Position numbers and translations under genes: made by a program
NCBI GenBank assembly: GCA_009823395.1
Contig: CM020502.1
Location: 31,643,444-31,707,443 of the forward strand
From: Thamnaconus septentrionalis
Lineage: Eukaryota > Chordata > Actinopteri > Tetraodontiformes > Monacanthidae
DNA: 64,000 nt
Direction: 5' to 3'
Shown: positions 10,488 to 18,866 of the stretch, piece after piece
How positions within the stretch are numbered: position 1 is the first letter of the stretch
Layout: each line of letters starts with the position of its first letter
The notes under the pieces: model-generated
What the model saw: only the letters and a program-made list of their open reading frames with translations
Database searches by the model: none
What the model was told of the DNA's origin: nothing

Positions 10488-13400
10488 GAACAGAGCGACT
10501 GGAGGCCTGCCGTTGTCATATCAGGCCACTTCAACGCCGTCCAGGACCTGAGCTGGGACCCCGAGGGGGAGTTTGTGGTCAGCGTGGGTTCGGACCAGAC
10601 GACCCGACTCTTCACACCGTGGAGGAAAGCAGGCGCAGCGCAGGTGAGAGCAGCAGGACCCACAGAGTTAACTTTTTTTTTTTAAGGTCCAGTGTGCAGA
10701 ATTTTGCCTGATTTATAATATTAATATTTGTAAAAGCTTAATATATTGCCCATACATGGATAAATTAAAGTGTTTACTTGCAGTACAGTTGAAGTAATTT
10801 GGTTTTCTTCCCCTTCAGAGCGGATCTTATTTTTTTTATTTTAGAATATGCATAGACAAGGCTCTTTCTCCCAGTTAGCTTCCATCTTGCTCCACCATAT
10901 TCCTAAGGAAGCCCGGTGAGGACAATCCAGCTGCCTGCCAGCGTGTTTCGTAATTAGGGTGAACGCCGGTGTCCTCAAATAAACCAACGAAGAAGAAGGT
11001 GGTCGAGGTGTCCAAGTTTCTTTGTGCAGGCCACCGTAGTTCAATGGCAAGCTCAGGAGAGGGAGTGCAAGAGCGCCGCAATCTAAAATGTAACCACTTG
11101 ATCTCGTCCAAATATGACAGTGAACCTTGAAGGGTTGAGTTGCTGGTGCGGTTGAAAGTTGAGTTTATATCCAATGACTTCCAGGAAACTGTTTCCATTT
11201 GGGGGAATTGGAAGTGTGTCGTCTTTCTTTGGAATCTTTTAATCTGAGCTTTTTGATATCTTAATGACGACGATGATGACGACTGATATTATCCTTGTGT
11301 TACTTCTTATATTTAAGTGCTCCAATCAATAACTGCATGGTTCTTCTCTCCGCCCCCTTCAGCCGACCTGGCACGAAATCTCGCGGCCGCAGATCCACGG
11401 CTACGACATGCAGTGCCTGGCGCTGGTCGGCCGCTTCCAGTTTGTGTCCGGCGCCGACGAGAAGGTGCTGCGAGTCTTCCAGGCGCCCAGGAACTTTGTG
11501 GAGAACTTCGCCAACATCTCCGGTACCTCGATGGAGAAGCTGTTGGCCTGTGGCGTAAGCACCCAGGAGGACCTTTTCTTAGGACTCCATCACTTTTCAA
11601 AACATTATTTATTCATTCCCCTGTAAAACTGCCCACTCTTGCACACTTGCTGATGCCTGTGTGTTTATCTGCTGGCTGCCAGGACTCCTGCAGCCTCCCA
11701 GAGGGAGCCAGCACACCTGCCCTGGGTCTGTCCAACAAGGCCGTGTTTCAAGGTGAGTCGTCGGCTCCGCACCTCCACGTCTAAAGTGTGTTGTGGCTCT
11801 CGGCTTTGTCGGTCGGTTTTCCACGAGGCCAGCGCAGTAGCTTTAGAGCCGCTGTGCCAGTTTCCTCGGATTCATTTCCCTTTTAAAAACTTCCACGTCG
11901 GCCGAGCGACCGTCTCGTGCGGATGCAGCAGCAGCAGAGCAGCGACGTGCCAGAAGCCGTAACTGGCCCCGAGAGAAGCGAGTGATGTCGCTGTGAAAGT
12001 GCAGATGCTGCAGCAGGTTTTGAATCTGGCGCATGGGAAGATTTTGTTTTTTCCAAGCAGTGGGCAGAAAACATAGTTTAGGCTCTGGAGGGACTGAAAC
12101 TAAAACTCAGCGACGGCACTTTGTTTTGTTTTTTTATTTTTGAGAGCATATTGTGACATCAAAGTCTGGCGCTTCCTTAAAGGTTAAGTGTGGAATATTT
12201 GGAGATTTTGAAGAAGAAAGAGCGACATCAAGTGGTTACATTTAAAATGCAGCGCCCTGACACTGCCCCTCCCCCTCCTGAGCTTTCCAGTGAGCTACGG
12301 TCGCCACCCTCTTCGTAGTTTGTTTATTTGAGGAAGCGAGCGTTCACCCTTAATATGAAACACGCTGTCAGGCAGCTGGATTGTCCACACCAGGCCTCCT
12401 TAGAAACATGGCGGTGCAAGGTGGCGGCTAACTGAGAGCAAGACCCTTGATCAGTGTATATTCTTACATATATAAACAAGAAGCGTTCTAAAGGTGGGAA
12501 AACCAAATGACTTTTATTGTACTGTGAGTACACACTTTTATTAATGTTTCTACAGGCAGTACGTTCACCTTTTACCAACACAGAAATCATAAATCAGGAC
12601 AAATCTTTTATACGCTCGACCTTTAGCGAAGGCCAACTGCACTGCAGTGTAATTATCCTGCTGTCTGCTGAGGCGTCGATGTTCTTCCCCCCGAGCTCCC
12701 GGCTGAAATGACGTCTGATTGGCAGGAGACCTCGCCGCCAAAACCAGCGATGCAGCGGAAGGAGAGAAGCGTTTCAGCAGCGTGTCCGACCAGTACCAGG
12801 AGTCCTACTTCCACCCGCTGGTCATGACCGGTAATGTGACAATCACAGTGTTTTTTTTTACTTTACCTGCACGTTGTGGTCAATCAAATGCAGCCAGAGC
12901 TTCGATATACGGAATCGTATTGCATTCACTTAGAAAAAAATAAAAATATCTGAAAAAAAAGGTCATTTATTTCCATGGTCGGTTTTTCAGGGTAATTTGT
13001 TTTTCAGATTTTCTGAGTGATTTTAAAATTAGTCAGAAAAACAGAAAGAATAAATTACTCCAAAAAACAGGGGGAAAAAAATTACCCCGAGAAACAAAGC
13101 TTTTCTTTTTTTTCTCTCCAAGTGAATGCAATACACTTCCGTACCGATTGCATGTGAAAGGATGGCTTTTATTTTTTTCTACGTGAAAGGTCTGCAGGAC
13201 GGCCGCTGGTGCCGCGTAGCCTCCTCACCGAGGACGCGGAGGAACTCGACAGCCGTCATCGGCCTGATCGAAGCCGCAAGATCTTTAATCTGCTTCGCTA
13301 ATTAGAAAAGTCGGGCCCGTGTGAGTGTAATTTGCAGCCGTCTGATTGGCCCCCGCAGGCTAAATAATCATTGCGATAATAACAATGATAATTAAAAAAG

Positions 13401-13848
13401 TAGAAAGAGGAAGTCGAGCAACAGTCGGGAGGAAGCAGCAGCGTGCAGAAGAGAGAAGAGGCGGAGCCAGGAGGGGGAGGGGCCTCAGGTGCACGTCTCC
13501 CACGGGTGACGCTGCAAAATGGTTTTTATTGGAGACCAAAAAAATCTGCCAGTTCCAGGATTGATGGCTGGGGAGTAGGAGGAGTAGGAGGAGGAGGAGG
13601 AGGAGGAGTAGGAGGAGTAGGAGGAGGGAACATCAGTTCAGAGCTCTCTCGCTCTCTCTCGCTCTCTCTCTCTCCCCCCCTCTTCACCTCCATCCTCAGA
13701 GTCGCCCCCTGGCTTCACAGGGGTTGGAGGGTGTAATTGCCACTCTGGGTTTAATCCTCATTTAGTGGAATAGAACCTGGTTGCATTTGAATTTTCATAA
13801 TTTTTTTAAGGAGGCTTTGCAAATGACAGTTATGTGACTTTGAAGTTG

Positions 13849-13886
<38 letters not shown>

Positions 13887-13984
13887 TGTCTGTCTGCAGA
13901 GCCTCCACCAGAGGACCATCTGCTGCAGAACACCCTGTGGCCGGAGATCCAGAAGCTGTAAGTGTCCAAATGTCCCTCAGCTTC

Positions 13985-14034
<50 letters not shown>

Positions 14035-14225
14035 GCTGCCGCTGCCGCTGCTGCTGCCGCTGCTGCTGCTGCTGCCAGAAACAAACCATAAAACATGTGG
14101 ATTTCCTGCTGCCGTTGTTGATGTGAAACATTAAATGGTGCTTTTGTTTTTTAAAGCGCCGCTTTATCCTATCTGGAATATGACGCTGCTAACAGGCTCA
14201 ACTGGTGGTATAAAATATATATTTA

Positions 14226-14256
<31 letters not shown>

Positions 14257-14354
14257 GTATTCTGTCCACGGCCGTTGAACCCATTTACCCGTCAATCGGC
14301 TCTAAACATGATGTACGACGGCGTTCAGCCGAGGTTGCAGCCGTGCTGAAAAGC

Positions 14355-14400
<46 letters not shown>

Positions 14401-16103
14401 TTTGGCTCTGCCCCCCCCCTCCTTTTTAATCATTTAGCGTATAATAGAAACATTACAGTGAGTAAGTGGCCAAATTATTTCCGTGGCATAAATGATGCTC
14501 TCGCCGTCGCTGGCCCAAATTACCTCGCCGTCTCGGCGGCGGGGGAGGGGGGTGGGGGGGGTCTGATGTATACTCTGCCACCGCGTTGACATTTAACTAA
14601 AAAACAGCAACAAGGTGGCAGTGAGGCGAGCTGGAAAGTATTTATGAAGCTGTAAGTGATGAGCGGGAGTGTCGGCGCTCTGCGGCTCTGTCGGGACGGG
14701 GGGGGGGGTCAGAGGTGTAATTACACAGCCTGTCAGCACCAGGCCTGTAGGGGGCGGCGCACAGGCGTCGTCTGGGTCGTGTCAAATCATCGGCGTGCGC
14801 TTTCTGTTTTCCCCGCCAGGTACGGCCACGGCTTCGAGATGTTCTGCCTGGCGTCGGACGGCGCCGCCGCCACCGTGGTGGCGTCCGCCTGCAAGGTGGG
14901 CGGGGCCAAGCCTGTCAGGAGGCTGATGAATTAATAAGTCTGCGCGTGTGTTCTTTTCTTATTTATTTCACTTTTCCTCTCTCCGTTCCGCTCCGCCAGG
15001 CGTCGAAAGCCGAGCACGCGGCGGTGCTGCTGTGGAGTGCTGCCACCTGGAGGCAGCTGCAGGCGCTGCCCTGCCACGCCCTCACCGTCACCCAGATGGC
15101 TTTCTCCCCGGACGGTCGCCTCCTGCTGGCCGTGTCGCGCGACCGCACCTGGTCCCTGTGGCGACGGGACCCGCCCACCGCCGACAGCCCCGGTAAGAGG
15201 CCGGGTGGGGGGCGGGGCTCACGCTGAGGGAGGCCGGGGGCGGGACAGGAGCAGGAGCAGGAGGTGGGAGGTGTCTAATCCCCCCGGCGCCGCCAGATAT
15301 TTGGCGGGCTAGCGCGTCACAGCTCCGGGATCACACAATGGGGCCGCCGTCACGCCGCTCGGCGTCTGTGTTTATCTTAATTAAAAAATGTGTTTGAGTG
15401 ATTTTGAGGACAAAGCGAGCAGAGAGCGCCGGCTGCCAGAGAACCGGCCGGCTCCCGTTCAAATTAATTAAAAATAAGGTAAAACCTTCTTCGCCCAGCA
15501 GATTGGTTCCGCAGCTTCGTCAGGAGGAACGCCCCCAAACCCACCACTGCCGCCGCTCCCCCAGTCAGTGCGGCCGAGGGCCAAGCCAGCGATGCTGCAA
15601 GGGGCAAAAAATAAAAGCGAGGTTTAATTATCCGCACAATCCATCGACTTCATCAAACCGCGTTTTTCCCCGATGATTTGCATTTTCTGAGTCCTGCTGA
15701 ATTCATTCGACCCTCGGTTGACCTTCGCAGTCGCAGTTTGTTTTTTTTTTTTGTTCCGTCAACTTCACCTTGGATCAGGTTCCGCTTCTAACGACAACAG
15801 TGGTGGGCAAAAAAAAAAAAAAAAAAAGTTTTGGACGCCTCATGCATTTGTGATGCAGTATAGTGGGCGGTCCCGAGTCCCCAGGTGCAGCTTATTTTAG
15901 TGCGGTCGCCAACACTCGGCCTCGTGCTGCACCTGCGCTGTTCCGTGCAGCCCAGGACTGCATGCGTCAGCGCGGTGACTTTGTCCCTTGTTGCAACGCA
16001 TCTACGAGTACAAGGACTAGAGAGATTGGTCCACCTGGTCCGACCCACCTGGTCCGACCCACCTGGACCAGATCGGCATCTCAGAACGTCCTTAACAGGC
16101 TCA

Positions 16104-16163
<60 letters not shown>

Positions 16164-16699
16164 GGGCTTTCGGGTCCCGTCTGCTCAGGTTGCTGAATCA
16201 CTCAAGGTGACTGTGAAGAGCACACACACACACACACACACGCAGGTTAAACGGAGTCAGAGTGGATCAAACAGACTGACTGCCTCTATTTTTCTCCCTT
16301 CCTCTTTGTTCCTTACCAGCCTGCTGCTCGTCTTTTCTGCGCACATGGGTTTGGTCATTTCTGCACCCAAACCTCCACATGAGAGCTCCATCAGACCCTC
16401 ATCTCTCTGCCTCAGCCCCCACACACACCAACAGCCTTGAACACAGGAGCACGTCAGCTGAAGCTACGTTGAGCCCTGTGTTTGCAGCCTCCTGCTAAAA
16501 CTCAGTCATTTATATGGAAGGGGTGGACAGGAAACAAGGCCGTCCCAGTGGGGCGGAGCCAACCCGTAGCTGAATGACTGACGGGGGGTATCGGTGGCCC
16601 TTTGTGACATCACACAGGGAGCACTGAGAGACGCTGATTACTTTAAATAACGATGCAAACCAACGACGGGTCGTCAGGTGTGTGTGTGTGTGTGACTGT

Positions 16700-16754
<55 letters not shown>

Positions 16755-16805
16755 AGACCGCATACAATCAAGCTCTTAAAGAGGTTACAAAACAACCACA
16801 CACAC

Positions 16806-16856
<51 letters not shown>

Positions 16857-16863
16857 CTTCACC

Positions 16864-16958
<95 letters not shown>

Positions 16959-17509
16959 TGCCGCTGTGCACTGCCGCCCTCATTAACCCCCAGTGGGCGG
17001 GGCGGCAAAGTGGAGTTGCATCCTGACCCAGGAGCCAATCACAGCGGGCCGTTCTGACTGAGCCGCTCTTGTGTGTTTGTGTGTTTGTCTGCCGCCCCTC
17101 ACCCAGAGCCACACTTCTCCCTGCACGCTCGCACCGGGAAGGACACGGCCGTGCACAGCCGCATCATCTGGTCATGTGACTGGAGCCCCGACAGCCGATA
17201 CTTTGTGACGTCCAGCCGGGACAAGAAGGTGAGTCCCGCTCACGGGTTACTGTGCTGGTGGCGGTGGTGGTGGTGGTTGTTCTGCGAGCTGATTGGCTGC
17301 CGCCGCCGCTGCAGCAGCAGGAGCTCCAGCTGGAGGCTCACGACGGGGGAGAACAACAACATGTTTACTTCAGTCGCAGCTCGGCTTAGCGCCGCAGCTG
17401 CTGCTGCTCGGCCGCTTCTTCCTTCCTGGCAGAAAAACAATGCTAATGCTAATGCTAATCCTCCCGATGTTTGACAAGTGCTGACGTATTTCTGTCGTTT
17501 CTGCTGAGC

Positions 17510-17550
<41 letters not shown>

Positions 17551-18661
17551 GTCCAGGTGATAGTGTGGGGTCCGTGCAGGTCGGAGGGGTCCGGAGACAC
17601 GGCGCCCCTGCTGCTGGGATCAAACCCTGCTCCTCCGTCTTGGACGTGGGCGACTCGGCCACAGCGGTGGCCCTCTGCCCCAACCTGTGCCCCGATAACA
17701 GGTACACACACACACACACACACGTGATGTACCACAAATATAAATGAGCCTTTATTGAAACAAGTAAATTGACAGAAGAGAATGAAAACATTCAAAATGT
17801 CTTTTTAAAACAGGGAGAAGCGGGTATGGAAAATGAATGAATGTTTTTTCAATACAATAAAACATACTCTCTCAATCCCTACCTCCCTCTCCCTCTCTCT
17901 CTCTCTCTCGCCCAGCTACCTGCTGGCCGTGGGTCTGGAATGTGGGCGGATCCTGTTGTACAGGTGGAGTCCCGACCAGGATCCGGCCGGAGGGAACGAC
18001 TGGAGGGGCTGCGGACAGACGGACGTCTCGTATCCTCTTTTCTGTTATCGTTACCTTAAGGCCCCCCGTTGGCCGCGGGTGGAAGTGCAGCAGCACAAGT
18101 TGTTCGTGGTGGTCAGTCTGCTAAAATCCATCAGTGAATATATGAAGCTGGCCTCAACCATCAGGGCAACGTGCTGTAGCTTCAAACTCAACTTTCCCTC
18201 GTCCAGATCAGATCAGATATTTGACAATATCGAACCAGCCGAGTGGCTTCCTAGTCAAACAGCTGGAAACTGCCTGCAAGCCTCTGGTTTCCAACATTCT
18301 CCCAATTAGCCAACAGATGTCAGATTTCACGGTTTAAACTCAGCGACTCTGTCGCCGTCACGCTGCCTGTCGGCGAGGTTTTGTCTTCTGCCACAGTTTT
18401 CCCTCGTTCGTTTCCTTCATCACTCGTCCTTCTGCAGACAGAGCCACTGTTTGGCGGTGAAGCGGCTGCGCTGGAGGCCTCGTCCTGGTCGGGCAGGTGG
18501 GATGAGGAGGAGGAGTGGGGAAGACCGGGAGGAGGAGGAGGAGGAGGAGGAGGGAGGAGGAGCAGGAGCAGGAGCAGGAGCAGAGCTCCTGGCTCCAGCT
18601 CGCCAGCGCCGGCGCCGACCACTCTGTCAGAATCTTCAGCGTCAACCGCCGCGCTCTTTAG
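2078..18661 (+). CDS. elp2: elp2, Elongator complex protein 2 (gene span; 15 coding exons, 5' partial)
   Basis: Elp2 is the WD40 scaffold of the Elongator complex (with Elp1 and Elp3 in the Elp123 subcomplex), which modifies wobble uridine 34 of tRNAs in the cytoplasm. Fifteen spliced exons were traced by splice consensus, phase agreement and close match to vertebrate ELP2. Recognisable motifs in order are [115 protein letters not shown] and [10 protein letters not shown]. About 640 codons are present of a family length near 826, so the N-terminal quarter lies off the left edge. Two features are odd. Exon 17557-17701 and the terminal exon each contain an apparent frameshift; the two compensate each other in total length. 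One intron is GC-AG and one looks U12-type. The gene is convergent with gabbr2. Confidence 0.97.
2350..2923 (+). mobile_element. MITE with ~37-bp TIRs (Harbinger-like)
   Basis: The left end GGCTGTGTCTCGATTCAGGG and the right end (reverse complement GGCTGCGACTCAATTCAGGG) both continue into TCTGCATCCTT and GAAGG, giving TIRs of about 37 bp. The flanks are TAT (left) and TAA (right), close to the 3-bp TWA target typical of PIF/Harbinger elements. No transposase is encoded. The element lies wholly inside the elp2 intron between exons A and B. The superfamily is an inference from the possible target duplication. Confidence 0.75.
3098..3193 (+). CDS. elp2: elp2 exon B
   Basis: Encodes [20 protein letters not shown] then [11 protein letters not shown]. 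The [11 protein letters not shown] stretch is a WD40 GH-W blade start that is nearly invariant in ELP2. The acceptor is CCTGCAG| and the donor is AGAG|GTACCC. Phases are 1 in and 1 out. Confidence 0.95.
3335..3435 (+). CDS. elp2: elp2 exon C
   Basis: Encodes [20 protein letters not shown] then [24 protein letters not shown] is the strand-c/d WD motif of the blade begun in exon B. The acceptor is CTGCAG| and the donor AAG|GTGAGT. It ends on a codon boundary. Confidence 0.95.
5262..5403 (+). repeat. Dispersed repeat with TGATGTCA core, copy 1
   Basis: CCCTCTGTGATGTCACAATG begins the copy and GCTGGAGGCTGTAAACACAG ends it. The same two modules in the same order occur at 62643-62752 and 63371-63513, and in partial form elsewhere. 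The repeat is non-coding. Confidence 0.6.
5818..6599 (+). repeat. (TCCTC)n/(CT)n pyrimidine tract, ~780 bp
   Basis: Almost pure C/T on this strand, built from irregular TCCTC, TCTC and CCTC units. The long serine/leucine/proline and arginine/glutamate open frames across it are translation artefacts of the repeat. Confidence 0.95.
7192..7227 (+). repeat. (GT)n microsatellite
   Basis: A GT run within elp2 intron C/D. Confidence 0.95.
7984..8816 (+). repeat. (CTTT)n pyrimidine tract with GCTTTCTT higher-order units, ~830 bp
   Basis: Built from CTTTCTTT, TTTTTTCC and TTGCTTTC modules. Longer composite units recur, for example TTCCTTCTTTCTTGCTTTCT near 8187, 8300, 8381, 8530 and 8669. This indicates segmental tandem amplification rather than simple slippage. 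All open frames here are repeat artefacts. Confidence 0.95.
10176..10307 (+). CDS. elp2: elp2 exon D (followed by a GC donor)
   Basis: Encodes [20 protein letters not shown] then [38 protein letters not shown] and [10 protein letters not shown] are ELP2 signatures. Acceptor CCACTCCAG|. The donor is CAG|GCAAGT, a GC-AG intron. It is required because the next exon enters in phase 0, and the nearest GT (10312) would break the frame. Confidence 0.94.
10441..10484 (+). repeat. (GT)22 microsatellite upstream of an elp2 acceptor
   Basis: The GT run ends nine bases before the acceptor AG at 10492-10493 and takes the place of a normal polypyrimidine tract. Confidence 0.95.
10494..10643 (+). CDS. elp2: elp2 exon E
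   Basis: Encodes [20 protein letters not shown] then [20 protein letters not shown] and [10 protein letters not shown]. This is a complete WD40 blade (GH...WDPEG...[10 protein letters not shown]). The acceptor is GAACAG| after a GT repeat and the donor is CAG|GTGAGA. Phase 0 on both sides. Confidence 0.96.
10684..11128 (-). mobile_element. TIR DNA-transposon MITE, copy 3 (inverted)
   Basis: The left terminus AAGGTCCAGTGTGCAGAATT and the right terminus (reverse complement AAGGTTCACTGTCATATTTG) form TIRs. The inner sequence is the reverse complement of the copies at 973-1954 and 12179-12624 (for example the GGACAATCCAGCTGCCTGCC region). It starts 40 bases past the donor of exon E. Confidence 0.8.
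11363..11554 (+). CDS. elp2: elp2 exon F
   Basis: Encodes [20 protein letters not shown], then [34 protein letters not shown] and [10 protein letters not shown]. The [11 protein letters not shown] and [11 protein letters not shown] motifs are diagnostic of ELP2 and close the first propeller. The acceptor is CTTCAG| and the donor GGC|GTAAGC. Phase 0 on both sides. Confidence 0.96.
11683..11752 (+). CDS. elp2: elp2 exon G
   Basis: Encodes [20 protein letters not shown] then [22 protein letters not shown] is the conserved inter-propeller linker of ELP2. The acceptor is TGCCAG| and the donor AAG|GTGAGT. The exon leaves with one codon base. Confidence 0.95.
12179..12624 (+). mobile_element. TIR DNA-transposon MITE, copy 2 (intact length)
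   Basis: A 446-bp copy without insertion, flanked by AAAGGTTAAGTGTGGAATAT and, at the right, TACGCTCGACCTTT. It serves as the reference for the interrupted copy at 973-1954. It lies in the elp2 intron between exons G and H. Confidence 0.8.
12726..12830 (+). CDS. elp2: elp2 exon H
   Basis: Encodes [20 protein letters not shown] then [14 protein letters not shown]. This is the variable acidic linker between the two propellers and is less conserved than the flanking exons. The acceptor is TTGGCAG| and the donor ACCG|GTAATG. Phases 1/1 agree with both neighbours, and the join to exon I gives the conserved TEPP motif. Confidence 0.9.
12907..13145 (+). mobile_element. Fold-back MITE-like element, ~240 bp
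   Basis: The left end contains CGTATTGCATTCACTTAG; the reverse complement of the right end contains TGTATTGCATTCACTTGG. Both are preceded by an ACGGAA module and followed by an A-rich run. The interior is AT-rich and non-coding. This is consistent with a short TIR transposon relic in the elp2 intron between exons H and I. Confidence 0.55.
13852..13886 (+). repeat. (GT)n microsatellite upstream of an elp2 acceptor
   Basis: The GT run is followed by CTGTCTGTCTGCAG, the acceptor of exon I. Confidence 0.9.
13900..13957 (+). CDS. elp2: elp2 exon I
   Basis: Encodes [18 protein letters not shown] (with flanking split codons E and L), an ELP2 hallmark ([12 protein letters not shown]). The acceptor CTGCAG| follows (GT)n and (CTGT)n. 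The donor AAGCT|GTAAGT splits a Leu codon that is completed by the G of the next exon. Confidence 0.95.
13987..14075 (+). repeat. CTG triplet repeat with CCG interruptions
   Basis: About 15 CTG units followed by mixed CTG/CCG units. The run begins about 30 bases after the donor of elp2 exon I, on the transcribed sense strand. Confidence 0.95.
14357..14397 (+). repeat. (CT)n microsatellite
   Basis: A CT run in the elp2 intron between exons I and J. An AT run lies at about 14210-14256. Confidence 0.9.
14820..14895 (+). CDS. elp2: elp2 exon J
   Basis: Encodes [20 protein letters not shown] then ASACK. The YGHG(F/Y)E start opens the second propeller of ELP2. The acceptor is CCGCCAG| and the donor AAG|GTGGGC. 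It leaves in phase 0. Confidence 0.95.
15000..15192 (+). CDS. elp2: elp2 exon K
   Basis: Encodes [40 protein letters not shown] and [20 protein letters not shown]. This is a full WD40 blade with [12 protein letters not shown] and SRDRTWSLW, both strongly conserved in ELP2. The acceptor is CCGCCAG| and the donor CCCCG|GTAAGA. It leaves with one base. Confidence 0.96.
15193..17106 (+). other. elp2: elp2 intron K/L (1.9 kb)
   Basis: Non-coding. It contains a tandem CCACCTGGTCCGACC-type motif (16028-16070), a (GT)n(GA)n run (16105-16156), a CA run (16220-16241), an inverted TGACATCA dispersed repeat (about 16500-16622) and a GT/CA/GT block (16677-16954). No gene is visible. Confidence 0.85.
16677..16954 (+). 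repeat. (GT)n-(CA)n-(GT)n inverted dinucleotide block
   Basis: GT runs at 16677-16750 and 16866-16954 flank a CA run at 16796-16853, with a short unique spacer on each side. Adjacent GT and CA runs are complementary, so either pair can fold into a long hairpin. Confidence 0.93.
17107..17228 (+). CDS. elp2: elp2 exon L
   Basis: Encodes [20 protein letters not shown] then [41 protein letters not shown] is diagnostic of ELP2. The acceptor is CACCCAG| and the donor AAG|GTGAGT. It leaves in phase 0. Confidence 0.96.
17506..17545 (+). repeat. (CTGT)n tetranucleotide upstream of an elp2 acceptor
   Basis: A (CTGT)n run leads directly into CTATCTGTCCAG, the acceptor of exon M. Confidence 0.9.
17557..17701 (+). 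CDS. elp2: elp2 exon M (apparent internal frameshift)
   Basis: From the acceptor GTCCAG|, phase-0 translation gives [13 protein letters not shown], the expected strand after SRDKK. The strongly conserved part [20 protein letters not shown] lies in another frame, offset by two bases, from about 17616 on. The switch falls between 17570 and 17616, a region with short G runs. Either one base is missing (or two are extra), or splicing uses the alternative acceptor GTGCAG|GTCGG (exon start 17580). That site restores phase but removes the VIVWG strand. The donor is AACAG|GTACAC. Confidence 0.85.
17880..17909 (+). repeat. CT-rich microsatellite forming an acceptor tract
   Basis: A CCTCTCCCTCTCT run immediately before TCGCCCAG, the acceptor of exon N. 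Confidence 0.85.
17916..18029 (+). CDS. elp2: elp2 exon N
   Basis: Encodes [20 protein letters not shown] then [28 protein letters not shown] is an ELP2 signature. The end at 18029 is set by a U12-like donor (GTATCCTCT at 18030). It leaves two bases that join the first base of the next exon to give Ser, matching the TS.SQSH region of the family. Confidence 0.92.
18030..18437 (+). other. elp2: elp2 intron N/O, candidate U12-type (minor spliceosome) intron
   Basis: The donor GTATCCTCT matches the U12 5' splice-site consensus GTATCCTTT at eight of nine bases. TTCCTTCAT at 18412-18420 matches the U12 branch-site consensus TTCCTTRAY at eight of nine, with its branch A 18 bases from the final G of the acceptor. 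The intron is 408 bp. No GT donor nearby gives the phase needed by exon O, so the U12 reading is also the only one that keeps frame. Confidence 0.75.
18438..18661 (+). CDS. elp2: elp2 exon O, terminal coding exon (apparent frameshift in GAG/GGA tract)
   Basis: Starts in frame with [14 protein letters not shown], the conserved SH.LA.(R/K)L.W segment. It ends with [20 protein letters not shown] then NRRAL and TAG (18659-18661), the conserved ELP2 C-terminus. The two parts lie in different frames (offset +1), with 115 bases between them instead of a multiple of three. The switch must fall in the purine-rich linker (about 18505-18583), built from GGA/GAG/CAG units that encode Glu/Gly/Arg. Without a shift, the first frame reads on to a stop near 18687 and loses the last blade strand. 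Confidence 0.88.
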
Positions 18662-18834
18662 CGCCGACACCGACACCGACACCATGATGTCTGGTGGCGG
18701 CGGCCGGACAGACGGACGCCGGGTCAGACTGACGGCGAGGCCACAGCTGCTTGGCTGGCGCTCCGCTCCCCCTGACAGCGGAGCGCCGCCTGTCCACATC
18801 TGACGGGTGGTAGCGAGGAGGGAGGGAGAGGAGG

Positions 18835-18866
<32 letters not shown>

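Noticed and set aside
13834..14134. Poly-Ala/Leu and poly-Gln frames near elp2 exon I
   Set aside because: They are the intronic CTG repeat; exon I ends at a clear GTAAGT donor before it.
18451..18687. Alternative elp2 C-terminus reading through to 18687
   Set aside because: The conserved WD-repeat C-terminus is present in another frame with its own TAG at 18659, so the read-through tail is more likely a frameshift artefact.
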